Shown in pieces: positions 1 through 6,953 of a DNA stretch of 10,197 bases (within the stretch, counting starts at the first letter, position 1; every line of letters begins with the position of its first letter). Source of the stretch: Phycisphaerae bacterium (GTDB lineage: Bacteria > Planctomycetota > Phycisphaerae > Phycisphaerales > SM1A02); contig VGXK01000043.1 in NCBI GenBank assembly GCA_016873355.1, positions 1-10,197 of the forward strand. The letters run 5' to 3'. Under the pieces are notes generated by a model. The model was given only the letters and a program-made list of their open reading frames with translations. It did not search any database and had not been told where the DNA came from. The position numbers and the translations under genes were made by a program.

Positions 1-2595
1 AAGCGCATGCGCGGATGCAACGTGCTGCATCCGATGGGCTGGGACGCGTTCGGCCTGCCCGCCGAGCAGTACGCGGTGCAGACGAACGTGCATCCGGCGA
101 TCACCACGCGCAAGGCGATCGACACCTTCCGGGCGCAGCTGCAGCGCTTCGGCCTGAGCTACGACTGGTCGCGCGAATTCGCCACGATCGATCCGGAGTT
201 CCATCGCTGGACGCAATGGATCTGGCTGCGCTGCTACCACGCCTGGTACGACCGCGCCGCGAAGAAGGCGAAGCCCGTGACGGAGCTCGTGAAGTCGTTC
301 GAGCGCGGCGAGCGAATGCACGGCGGCAAGGCGTGGGCGGCGATGAGCGCCGGCGAACGCCGCAGCGCGATCGACTCGTATCGCCTGGCGTACCTCGGTG
401 AGCAGATGGTGAACTGGTGCCCCAGGCTCGGCACCGTGCTCGCGAACGAGGAGGTGATCGACGGTCGCAGCGAGCGCGGCGGCTATCCGGTCACGCGCGT
501 GCCGCTGCGCCAATGGATGTTCCGCATCACCGAGTACGCGGAGCGGCTGCTCGAGGACTTGAAGTCGATCGACTGGCCCGAGAGCACGCGCGCGCAGCAG
601 ACCGAGTGGATCGGACGCAGCGAGGGCGCGGAGATCCGCTTCGAGGTGAACGGTTGCGATCCGATCACCGTCTTCACCACGCGCCCCGACACGCTCTTCG
701 GCGCCACCTACATGGTGCTTGCCCCCGAGCATCCGCTCGTCGAGCGCGCGATGGCGCTCGCGTCGCCGGCGAAGGCGAAGGAGCTCCGCGCGTACGTGGC
801 CGCGGCCCGCAATCGCGCCGACGTCGACCGCCAGGCGGAGTCGAAGACGAAGACGGGGGTCGACACGGGTCTCCGGGCTCGCAATCCCGCGACCGGCGCC
901 GACATTCCCGTCTGGGTGGCGGACTACGTGCTCATGGGCTACGGCACCGGCGCGATCATGGCCGTGCCCGGACACGACGAGCGTGACTTCGAGTTCGCGA
1001 AGGCGTTCTCGCTGCCGATCGTGCGCGTGGTGATGCCGCGCGGGGATGCGAAGGGCGGCGTCGACGCCGCGAACGAACCGCTCGACGCCGCGAACGAACC
1101 GCTCGACGCCGCGTTCAGCGACGACGGCATCGCGTGCCGCTCCTCCGGCGACGGCATCTCGATCGACGGACTGCCCACCGCCCAGGCCAAGGCTCGCGTG
1201 ATCGAGTGGGTGGAGCGGCGCGGCATCGGGCGAGGTCGCATCAACTACAAGCTGCGCGATTGGCTCTTCAGCCGGCAGCGGTACTGGGGCGAGCCTTTCC
1301 CGATCGTCTTCGACGAGGCCGGCAATCACCATCCCGTGAGCGAATCGCATCTGCCGGTTCGCCTGCCCGAGGTGGAGGACTTCAGGCCCATCGAGAGCGA
1401 GACGCCCACTCCTCCGCTCGGCAAGGCGACGGCATGGGTGTTGACGACCGCCGGCGAAGCGGGCGTCGATCCCGCGATCCTTCCGCCGAGCACGCGCGTG
1501 CGCCGCGAGACGAACACCATGCCCGGCTGGGCCGGAAGCTGCTGGTACTACCTGCGCTACTGCGACCCCCGCAACGAGCAGCGCTTCGTCGGCGCCGACG
1601 CCGAGCGCTACTGGATGCAGGGAGGCGGCGTCGACCTCTACGTGGGCGGCGCCGAGCACGCGGTGCTGCACCTGCTCTACGCGCGTTTCTGGCACAAGGT
1701 GCTCTACGACCTGGGCGAGGTGACCACGCCCGAGCCGTTCCGGAAGCTCTTCCACCAGGGCATGATCACGAGCTGGGCGTACAGCCGGGCGGATCGCAGC
1801 CTCGTCGCGGTCGACCAGGTGGAGGAGCGCCACGGTGCGTTCTTCGAGAAGGGCAGCGGCGAGCCGGTCACGCAGACGGTCGCCAAGATGTCGAAGAGTC
1901 TGCGCAACGTGATCAATCCCGAGGGCGTGATCGCCGAGTACGGCGCCGACACGATGCGCCTCTACGAGATGGCGATGGGCCCGCTCGAGCAGTCGAAGCC
2001 CTGGAACACGCGCGACATCGCGGGCGTCTTCCGGTTCCTGCAGCGCGTCTGGCGCCTGGCGATCGACGAGCGCACCGGCGAGCTGCTGCTCGCGGCGAGG
2101 GAGGATCCCGCGATCGAGCGCACGCTGCACCGAACGATCGCGCGCGTGGCCGCCGACACGGAGCGCCTCGCGTTCAACACCGCGATCTCGGCCATGATCG
2201 AGCTCGTGAACGCGGCCACGCGTCCGACCCAGATGACCGATCCGACGCAGGGCGGGCTCACGCGCTCGCAGCTCGAGCGCTTCACGCTCACGCTCGCGCC
2301 CTACGCGCCGCATCTGGCGGAGGAGGTCTGGTCGAAACTCGGCCACGCGCGATCGCTCTCGAACGAGCCTTGGCCGACGGTCGATCCGGCGCAACTCGTC
2401 GACGACGAAGTGGAGATCGCCGTGCAGGTGCTCGGCAGGATCAAGGCGCGGATGCTCGTGCCGTCGAAGGCGAGCGCCGCGGACATCGAGGCGCTCGTGC
2501 TCGCCGACGAATCGGTGGCGCAGCATCTCGCGGGCAAGCCGGTTCGCAAGGTCATCGTCGTTCCGGGCCGCATGGTGAACATCGTCACCGGCTGA
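1..2595 (+). CDS. leuS: Leucyl-tRNA synthetase, 5'-truncated by window edge
   Basis: This enzyme charges tRNA-Leu with leucine in the cytoplasm and edits mischarged tRNA. The reading frame is open from base 1, and 864 codons are present. The HIGH motif and roughly the first 70 residues lie outside the window. Numbering from the Met at base 7, GWDAFGLPAEQ is near residue 12 and NWCP near 136. The editing-domain TTRPDT is at 224-229 and VPGHDERD at 320-327, the latter holding the counterparts of E. coli Asp342 and Asp345. LRDWLFSRQRYWG follows, then KMSKS at bases 1885-1899, and an anticodon-binding and C-terminal domain ending VRKVIVVPG. The ZN-1 cysteines of E. coli are absent except the one in NWCP. 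An insertion of about 45 residues precedes NWCP (about residues 80-125). Both features suit Planctomycetota-type LeuRS. The editing-domain region carries a tandem repeat. The next gene starts 15 bases after the stop. The family call is very secure. Confidence 0.98.
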   Translation, partial: KRMRGCNVLHPMGWDAFGLPAEQYAVQTNVHPAITTRKAIDTFRAQLQRFGLSYDWSREFATIDPEFHRWTQWIWLRCYHAWYDRAAKKAKPVTELVKSFERGERMHGGKAWAAMSAGERRSAIDSYRLAYLGEQMVNWCPRLGTVLANEEVIDGRSERGGYPVTRVPLRQWMFRITEYAERLLEDLKSIDWPESTRAQQTEWIGRSEGAEIRFEVNGCDPITVFTTRPDTLFGATYMVLAPEHPLVERAMALASPAKAKELRAYVAAARNRADVDRQAESKTKTGVDTGLRARNPATGADIPVWVADYVLMGYGTGAIMAVPGHDERDFEFAKAFSLPIVRVVMPRGDAKGGVDAANEPLDAANEPLDAAFSDDGIACRSSGDGISIDGLPTAQAKARVIEWVERRGIGRGRINYKLRDWLFSRQRYWGEPFPIVFDEAGNHHPVSESHLPVRLPEVEDFRPIESETPTPPLGKATAWVLTTAGEAGVDPAILPPSTRVRRETNTMPGWAGSCWYYLRYCDPRNEQRFVGADAERYWMQGGGVDLYVGGAEHAVLHLLYARFWHKVLYDLGEVTTPEPFRKLFHQGMITSWAYSRADRSLVAVDQVEERHGAFFEKGSGEPVTQTVAKMSKSLRNVINPEGVIAEYGADTMRLYEMAMGPLEQSKPWNTRDIAGVFRFLQRVWRLAIDERTGELLLAAREDPAIERTLHRTIARVAADTERLAFNTAISAMIELVNAATRPTQMTDPTQGGLTRSQLERFTLTLAPYAPHLAEEVWSKLGHARSLSNEPWPTVDPAQLVDDEVEIAVQVLGRIKARMLVPSKASAADIEALVLADESVAQHLAGKPVRKVIVVPGRMVNIVTG
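1061..1113 (+). repeat. 21-bp in-frame tandem repeat, about 2.5 copies, inside leuS
   Basis: Two perfect 21-base units (1061-1081 and 1082-1102) are followed by the first 11 bases of a third. The unit begins TCGACGCCGCGAACGAACC. It encodes DAANEPL twice and then DAA, so the reading frame is kept. It falls between VPGHDERD and the SRQRYWG segment, in the part of the CP1 editing domain where LeuRS sequences vary in length and form surface loops. Exact identity of the two units, including third positions, points to a recent duplication. Confidence 0.95.
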
Positions 2596-2610
2596 ACGGG
2601 AGGGGTCCGC

Positions 2611-4098
2611 ATGCACGAGGCGCTGGCGCGAGAGCTCGACGGCACGCATCCGCTCGTGCTCATCCGCACCGACGACGAGGATTCGATCCGCGACGCGATC
2701 TTCACGGCGATCGGAGGCGAGCGGGCGCTTCGATCGTGGACGGCGGTCCGGGGTCTCTGCGACGGCCGGCTCGGCGAGCGCTCGCAGCACGGCACCGAAC
2801 GCGCCGCGGGAGCGCTCGCGTGGCTCGCCACGCAGGCGCCGTCGAACGCCGCGGTGAACGTCTTCTACGACCTCGGCGCGCATCTCGACGACGCCCCGAC
2901 CATTCGAGCGCTGCGCGAGGCGGTCGACGCGGCGCGACGGACGTTCGGCGTGGTGGTGCTCGTCGAGCGGGACGGTCGCATGCCGCCGTCGGTGGAATGC
3001 GACGCGTTCGCGTGGACGCCGCCGCCGCCTTTGCACGACGATCTCGAACGAATCGTCCGCGACGCCGTGCGCGAGGTGAAGAAGACCCGCCGCGTGCGGA
3101 CGGAGATCACGCGATCGCAGCTCGATTCGATCCTCCGCAGCCTCGTGGGCCTCTCGACGCGGCAGGCCGCCCGCGTGGTGCAGCGCTGCATCTCCGACGA
3201 CGATCGGCTCGATTCGCGGGACATCGAACGCCTTGCCGTGCTCAAGCGCAACGCGCTCGGCGATCTCGGCGGCGTGCTCGAGTTCGTGCTGGCGCCGGTG
3301 TCGCTCGACGGCATCGGCGGCATGGCGTCGCTGAAGAAGTGGCTCGACGCGCGACGCACGGCGCTCTCCAAGGACGCGGTCGCCTTCGGACTGCGACCAC
3401 CTCGCGGCGTGCTGATGCTCGGCGTTCCGGGCGCGGGCAAGAGCCTCGCGGCGAAGGCGATCGCCACGGCATGGAACCTGCCGCTGCTGCGACTCGACGC
3501 GGGCGCCCTCTTCGACAAGTTCATCGGCGAGAGCGAGCGCAAGCTGCGCGACTCGCTCGTGCAGGCGGAGCGCATGTCGCCCGCCGTGCTCTGGATCGAC
3601 GAGATCGAGAAGGCGTTCGCCGGCGCGGCGAGCCACTCGAGCGACGGGGGGCTCGCACGCCGAATGTTCGGCGCGCTGCTCACCTGGATGCAGGAGCGCG
3701 CCGCGCCCGTCTTCCTTGCCGCCACCGCGAACGACGTGAGCGCGCTGCCGCCGGAGCTGCTTCGCAAGGGGCGCTTCGACGAGATCTTCTTCGTCGACCT
3801 GCCGGATGCGGACGCCCGCGCGGCGATCGCGTCGATTCATCTCGAGCGGCGCAATCGGGATCCGCGGACATTCGATCTCGCGTCGATCGCCGCCGCCTCG
3901 CAGGGCCGCAGCGGCGCCGAGATCGAAGTCGCGGTGGAGGCGGCACTTCAGCGCGCGTTCGCGGACGGCCGGCGGGAGGTCTCCACCCGCGACGTCTGCG
4001 ATGCGCTCGCGTCGAGCCCGCCGCTTTCCGTGGTCATGGCGGAGCAGATCTCGTCGCTGCGGCGCTGGGCCTCCACGCGCTGCGTGCCGGCCGACTGA
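2611..4098 (+). CDS. Ycf46-like AAA+ ATPase
   Basis: The 495-residue protein resembles the Ycf46 family of cyanobacteria and plastids in length and architecture. Residues 1-130 form the degenerate nucleotide-free domain (VLIRTDDEDSIRDAIF near the start). A helical linker follows, then an AAA+ module. Its parts are Walker A GVPGAGKS at 271-278, a pore-loop-like FDKFIGESE with Phe304, Walker B VLWIDE with Asp330 and Glu331, a sensor-1 Asn374 in TAND, ELLRKGRFDEIFFVDLP with arginines at 385 and 388, and a sensor-2-region GRSGAEIE at 432-439. All catalytic residues are present, so it is probably an active ATPase. Ycf46 has been connected with photosynthesis and inorganic-carbon regulation in cyanobacteria; the role in this organism is unknown. 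The start is supported by a GGGAGGGG ribosome site at 2598-2605, five bases before ATG. The short gap suggests co-transcription with leuS. A classical FtsH/Cdc48-like ATPase is less likely because of the N-terminal domain. Confidence 0.85.
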   Translation: MHEALARELDGTHPLVLIRTDDEDSIRDAIFTAIGGERALRSWTAVRGLCDGRLGERSQHGTERAAGALAWLATQAPSNAAVNVFYDLGAHLDDAPTIRALREAVDAARRTFGVVVLVERDGRMPPSVECDAFAWTPPPPLHDDLERIVRDAVREVKKTRRVRTEITRSQLDSILRSLVGLSTRQAARVVQRCISDDDRLDSRDIERLAVLKRNALGDLGGVLEFVLAPVSLDGIGGMASLKKWLDARRTALSKDAVAFGLRPPRGVLMLGVPGAGKSLAAKAIATAWNLPLLRLDAGALFDKFIGESERKLRDSLVQAERMSPAVLWIDEIEKAFAGAASHSSDGGLARRMFGALLTWMQERAAPVFLAATANDVSALPPELLRKGRFDEIFFVDLPDADARAAIASIHLERRNRDPRTFDLASIAAASQGRSGAEIEVAVEAALQRAFADGRREVSTRDVCDALASSPPLSVVMAEQISSLRRWASTRCVPAD

Positions 4099-4138
4099 GC
4101 TCGCGCTGCGCCGCCACGACCATCCGCGCAACGACAAA

Positions 4139-4169
4139 GGGCGAGGCCCGTCGTCGCGGAACCTCGCCC
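4139..4169. terminator. Candidate bidirectional terminator between converging genes
   Basis: GGGCGAGG (4139-4146) and CCTCGCCC (4162-4169) form a perfect 8-bp GC-rich stem around a 15-base loop. It lies 40 bases after the AAA+ stop and about 60 bases beyond the stop of the minus-strand gene, as expected for a shared terminator. On the minus strand the stem is followed by TTTGTCG, and on the plus strand no T tract follows. The T tract is therefore weak on one side and missing on the other. The remainder of the 132-base gap shows nothing else recognisable. Confidence 0.55.
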
Positions 4170-4230
4170 CGGGGAGAAAGAAACGAGAAGCGTTGGCTGG
4201 CCTTCAATACGCGGGCCGAGCCCCCGCGGT

Positions 4231-5133
4231 TCAACCCTCTTCGCCGTGCCAGGAACGGCTCGGCAGGTCGTAGATGAGGCTCACCGCCGCCGGATGCCGC
4301 TCGGAGGGGGCGGAGCAGCAGCAGCCCATGTCCACGAAGGTGGTCGTGAGCAGCGTCTCCTTCGGGTGCAACTCGAGGTGCCCCGAGACGCTCAGGAGCT
4401 GCGCCACGCGCCACGGCTCCGGCCGCCGCACTTCGCGATGCGAGACGCCGAGCTGCGCCGCGAGGTAGAGCGCCACGCCTTCGGCGACGAGTTCGTGGAC
4501 CACGGCGCGGCGCCGCGAGAGGACTTCCACCCTGGAGTCCGGCCCGCAGCGCAACCACGCAATGGTCCTGAGATCCGCTTCGAGCGGCGAGCGCTTCGGC
4601 GCCGCCGAACGCACCACCGTCTCGATGTCCTGCGCTTCGACGCGATCGTGCTCGCCCGGTTCGAGCCGCACCGCATGCACGAAGCCGCTCAATCCGCGAC
4701 GCAGCGCCCTGAGCAGCGCGATGTCGTCGAGTACGAGATAGCCGCTGCCGCAGCCGGCCGACTGCGGGCCCGTCGTTCCAAGGAAGTCCGTGAGGTTCCG
4801 GCTCGTCTCGCCGATCGCGGCGAGCGCCGCGGCGGCGCCTCCCGCGACCCCGTTGAATCCCACGAGCAGCGTCATGCCCGGCCTCGACGCCCGCGCCGTG
4901 ATGCAGGCGAGCGCTTCGCTGGCGCGCATCGGCGAGACGTCGAGCGCGTAGCGATGACCGCGCTCCTCCTCGGGCGTCCACTGCTCCCACTCCGGATTGC
5001 CCTTCTGCTTGCGATCCTGGTACGACGCGCGAAGCGGCAGGAACTCGGCGCGGCGATCGATCGGCAGTCGCGTCGGATTGAACGCGGGGCACTGATCGGC
5101 GATCGAGATCGATGGGTCGTGCGTGTCGTGCAT
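4231..5133 (-). CDS. Hypothetical protein of unknown function, 300 aa
   Basis: I do not recognise a family. The start is well supported: on the minus strand GAGG lies six bases before ATG. The product has the composition of a soluble protein, with a hydrophobic glycine/alanine-rich stretch MTLLVGFNGVAGGAAAAL near residues 86-103, but no clear signal peptide or confident membrane helix. Near the C terminus is a cysteine triplet (DMGCCCSAP), a possible metal or redox site by appearance only. Two further conspicuous cysteines are in QSAGCGSG and LRCGPDS. RRRAVVHELVAEGVALYLAAQLGVSHREV looks like amphipathic helices. This frame was chosen over the overlapping plus-strand frame at 4246-5151, whose translation is arginine-rich and lacks a hydrophobic core. 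A terminator-like hairpin and a small ORF lie directly upstream on the same strand, so expression may be attenuated. It may be lineage-restricted. Confidence 0.75.
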   Translation of the reverse strand: MHDTHDPSISIADQCPAFNPTRLPIDRRAEFLPLRASYQDRKQKGNPEWEQWTPEEERGHRYALDVSPMRASEALACITARASRPGMTLLVGFNGVAGGAAAALAAIGETSRNLTDFLGTTGPQSAGCGSGYLVLDDIALLRALRRGLSGFVHAVRLEPGEHDRVEAQDIETVVRSAAPKRSPLEADLRTIAWLRCGPDSRVEVLSRRRAVVHELVAEGVALYLAAQLGVSHREVRRPEPWRVAQLLSVSGHLELHPKETLLTTTFVDMGCCCSAPSERHPAAVSLIYDLPSRSWHGEEG

Positions 5134-5153
5134 GGGTCACCTCGCAAATGACA

Positions 5154-5179
5154 AGGCCCTGCCGATTCGGGCAGGGCCT
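5154..5179 (-). terminator. Strong hairpin: small-ORF terminator or attenuator
   Basis: AGGCCCTGCC (5154-5163) pairs perfectly with GGCAGGGCCT (5170-5179), giving a 10-bp stem with a six-base loop. Read on the minus strand it follows the stop of the small ORF by 27 bases and is followed by TTGTCATTTGCG, a broken T tract. The same strand then presents the ribosome site of the 300-residue gene about ten bases later. It could end the small transcript, attenuate the larger gene, or control access to its ribosome site. On the plus strand it is followed by a G-rich run, which does not suit termination. Confidence 0.6.
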
Positions 5180-5206
5180 GCGGGGTTGCGGGGTTCCGAA
5201 GGGCCG

Positions 5207-5335
5207 CTACCGCGCAGGTCCTGACCGAGGGCGAACGCGGCACGGAACAAGAACCGGCCGCGCCGCCATTCGCCTTCCGAACCAGGTGAAGCGATTGATG
5301 AGGTCCAGGATCATGGTGAACGGGACACGGAACAT
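5207..5335 (-). CDS. Candidate small protein or leader peptide, 42 aa
   Basis: This short ATG-to-TAG frame has 42 sense codons. The product starts MFRVPFTMILDLINRFTW, a hydrophobic segment with scattered positive charges that could be amphipathic or membrane-associated. The C-terminal half is rich in arginine and proline. Support comes from a purine-rich AAGGAAGAG six bases before the ATG and from the hairpin just beyond the stop, which together look like a complete small transcription unit. Against it, several codons end in T (GTT, CTT, GTT) in a genome that strongly prefers G or C, and no homologue is recalled. It could be a real small protein, a regulatory leader ORF for the gene at 4231-5133, or chance. 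Confidence 0.45.
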   Translation of the reverse strand: MFRVPFTMILDLINRFTWFGRRMAARPVLVPCRVRPRSGPAR

Positions 5336-5341
5336 CGTTTT

Positions 5342-5350
5342 CTCTTCCTT
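5342..5350 (-). promoter_or_regulatory. Ribosome binding site of the small ORF
   Basis: On the minus strand these bases read AAGGAAGAG, a good Shine-Dalgarno match, with six bases (AAAACG) before the ATG at 5335. It stands out as an A-rich island in very GC-rich sequence and is the main reason the small ORF is called. No convincing -35/-10 pair was found further upstream on this strand. Confidence 0.5.
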
Positions 5351-5504
5351 CGTTCGGGTTCACTCGCTCCTATCCGCGAGCGTCCTGAGACTGACGCGCG
5401 ATCCTGCGGACGCAATGTCGGAAGTGAATGAATCCACCGCTCGCTACGCTTCGTGTCGGGAGCGTGTTCCGGAAAGTTCCGCGCTCGTTCCCCATGCGGG
5501 CTCG

Positions 5505-5524
5505 CGCGCCGATGTTTCGGCGCG
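5505..5524. other. Perfect 8-bp hairpin upstream of the 464-aa gene
   Basis: CGCGCCGA (5505-5512) and TCGGCGCG (5517-5524) are exact inverted copies around the loop TGTT. The hairpin sits 34 bases before the preferred ATG at 5559. No T tract follows on either strand, so an intrinsic terminator is unlikely. It could be a leader structure in the rightward mRNA or an operator-like dyad. Stems of this size also arise by chance in GC-rich DNA. The surrounding divergent gap (5336-5558) shows no promoter I would defend. Confidence 0.35.
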
Positions 5525-5558
5525 GTCACAGGGCGCCGCGAAGATTGCGCGACGGGCC

Positions 5559-6953
5559 ATGCACTCCGAGAACCGACACGCGACGGACGGCCGCGACGAG
5601 CGGGACCATGCCGCCATTCCCGCAGGAACCGGCTGGAATCACGACGCTCCGCGCCCTTCGGGATGGGTGGCGTTCTGGCCGGAGCCGTCGTGTCCGGACG
5701 CGGAGCAACTCGAGTCGGCGCTTGCGCACTGGTTGGAAGAGACGCCGGAGATTCGCAGGGCCGAGAACCCCGACGAGCGCGGCGAAGTCGCGTGGGCATT
5801 CGCGGCGTCCGTTCCGGGCATCGACGAAGAAGTCGTCTTCTGGGCCGAGCGCGCCGCGCGCGGCGCCTTCGGCGACGAGACGGAACTGCACGCGGCGCTC
5901 GCCGCGTGTCCGTGGGTGATCCGCATGCAGTCGATCCTCGGGCGCGACGATCCCGTCGCGGATCACTTCGTGCTCACGGCGCTGCTCGCGGGAAGCGTGC
6001 CCGAGTCTCCGGCGATTCTCGATGCCTCGAGCGACGCGATCTTCGACCGACACGAGATCGATTCGTGGTTCCTTCACCCGCAGGCGAAGCCGCTCGAGCG
6101 ACTGCTCTGGAGCGTGAAGGGGACGGTCGTCGGCGCGGTCGAGCGCCGGATCGACATCCGCACGAAGGGCCTGTCGCGCTGCCATCGTCCCGAGCTCGAG
6201 ATCGCGGGCGTTCCGGAACCGCACCTCGACGCGGCCGTGACGCTGCTGCACGCGGTCGCATCGCTCCTGCTCGAAGGGCCGATGCCCGCGCCGGGCGCCG
6301 CCTACGAGATCGGGCACGGGCTCTCGGTTCGGCTCGCGCGCTGGGAGATTCCGGCCGAGAGCGTCGGCGACGAGCCTGAGATCCGGGCGCGAATCTGCGA
6401 GCCGCTCAACGGCTCCGACGATCGAGGCGAAGGGCACGCATCCGTCGGGAGCGCGGGCGCCGGCACCGCCGACGAGTCCGCGGATCCCGCGGGCCGGCGC
6501 TGGAGCTGGCCGCGTCGGGCGATCGAACTGGCGGAGTCCGGGCGCGCCGTGCTCTTCCTGACCGGACGGACCTCGGACGCCCTGCGCGAACATGCGCGAC
6601 GCTCGTTCCCCGATTTCGCGACGGCGTGGGCGGCGCTTCGGCGCTGCGACGACGCGGCCCTCCGGGAGGAGGCGACGCGCGCGTTCCGCATCCTGGCGCC
6701 CGTCGATCCCGCGGCGAAGGAAGAGATCCCGGAGCACGCGTGGTTCCGGGTCGACGGGTTCGAGGGCTCGATGGTGCGCGCCTCGCTGCTCGACGCGCCG
6801 CTTCAGCGCGCGGATCTCAAGGTCGGCACCGTGATGCTCATCGCTCCCGAACTCGTGCGCGGTTGGCGCGCGGACCTCTCGGGACGCTCCTTCGGTCCCG
6901 ACGACGCGCCGGCGCTGCTGCGCGAAGTGGATCGTCTGCGAGGCGTGGCATGA
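5559..6953 (+). CDS. Uncharacterised protein, weakly DUF4026/DUF2314-like, 464 aa
   Basis: No firm family can be given. After about 33 low-complexity charged residues, the folded part begins at GWVAFWPEP (residues 35-43). The middle contains CPWVIRMQS, a segment around SPAILDASSDAIF and GLSRCHRPELEI (204-215). The last resembles the HTHGL-x-R-x-x-x-PELE pattern I associate with DUF4026/DUF4261-type proteins, with the His/Thr part replaced by IRTKGL. A variable acidic, glycine-rich linker runs from about 284 to 313. The C-terminal part (EHAWFRVDGFEGSMVRASLL, then LKVGTVMLI) recalls DUF2314. No signal peptide or membrane helix is seen. The frame is open back to 5112, but upstream residues look non-coding. 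ATG 5559 is preferred, although its ribosome site is weak and ATG 5415 is an alternative. The stop overlaps the next start by ATGA, implying translational coupling. Confidence 0.7.
   Translation: MHSENRHATDGRDERDHAAIPAGTGWNHDAPRPSGWVAFWPEPSCPDAEQLESALAHWLEETPEIRRAENPDERGEVAWAFAASVPGIDEEVVFWAERAARGAFGDETELHAALAACPWVIRMQSILGRDDPVADHFVLTALLAGSVPESPAILDASSDAIFDRHEIDSWFLHPQAKPLERLLWSVKGTVVGAVERRIDIRTKGLSRCHRPELEIAGVPEPHLDAAVTLLHAVASLLLEGPMPAPGAAYEIGHGLSVRLARWEIPAESVGDEPEIRARICEPLNGSDDRGEGHASVGSAGAGTADESADPAGRRWSWPRRAIELAESGRAVLFLTGRTSDALREHARRSFPDFATAWAALRRCDDAALREEATRAFRILAPVDPAAKEEIPEHAWFRVDGFEGSMVRASLLDAPLQRADLKVGTVMLIAPELVRGWRADLSGRSFGPDDAPALLREVDRLRGVA

Noticed and set aside
1134..4277. A 1047-codon open plus-strand frame spanning leuS and the AAA+ gene
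   Set aside because: Its product is a low-complexity Arg/Ala/Gly-rich string and it overlaps two clear genes in another frame. It is a by-product of high GC content.
4034..5140. A 368-codon minus-strand frame starting just upstream of the orphan gene
   Set aside because: It is in a different frame, extends into the AAA+ gene, and its product is Arg-rich shadow sequence.
4246..5151. A 301-codon plus-strand frame opposite the minus-strand orphan
   Set aside because: Arginine/histidine-rich product with no convincing ribosome site. The minus frame has GAGG at the right spacing and balanced composition.
5455..5482. Short inverted and direct repeats around GTTCCGGAAAGTTCCG
   Set aside because: The arms are only about five to six bases, with nothing else suggesting an operator or attachment site.
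5526..6737. A 403-codon minus-strand frame opposite the 464-residue gene
   Set aside because: The composition is typical of antisense shadow. The plus frame has better protein character and is coupled to the next gene.
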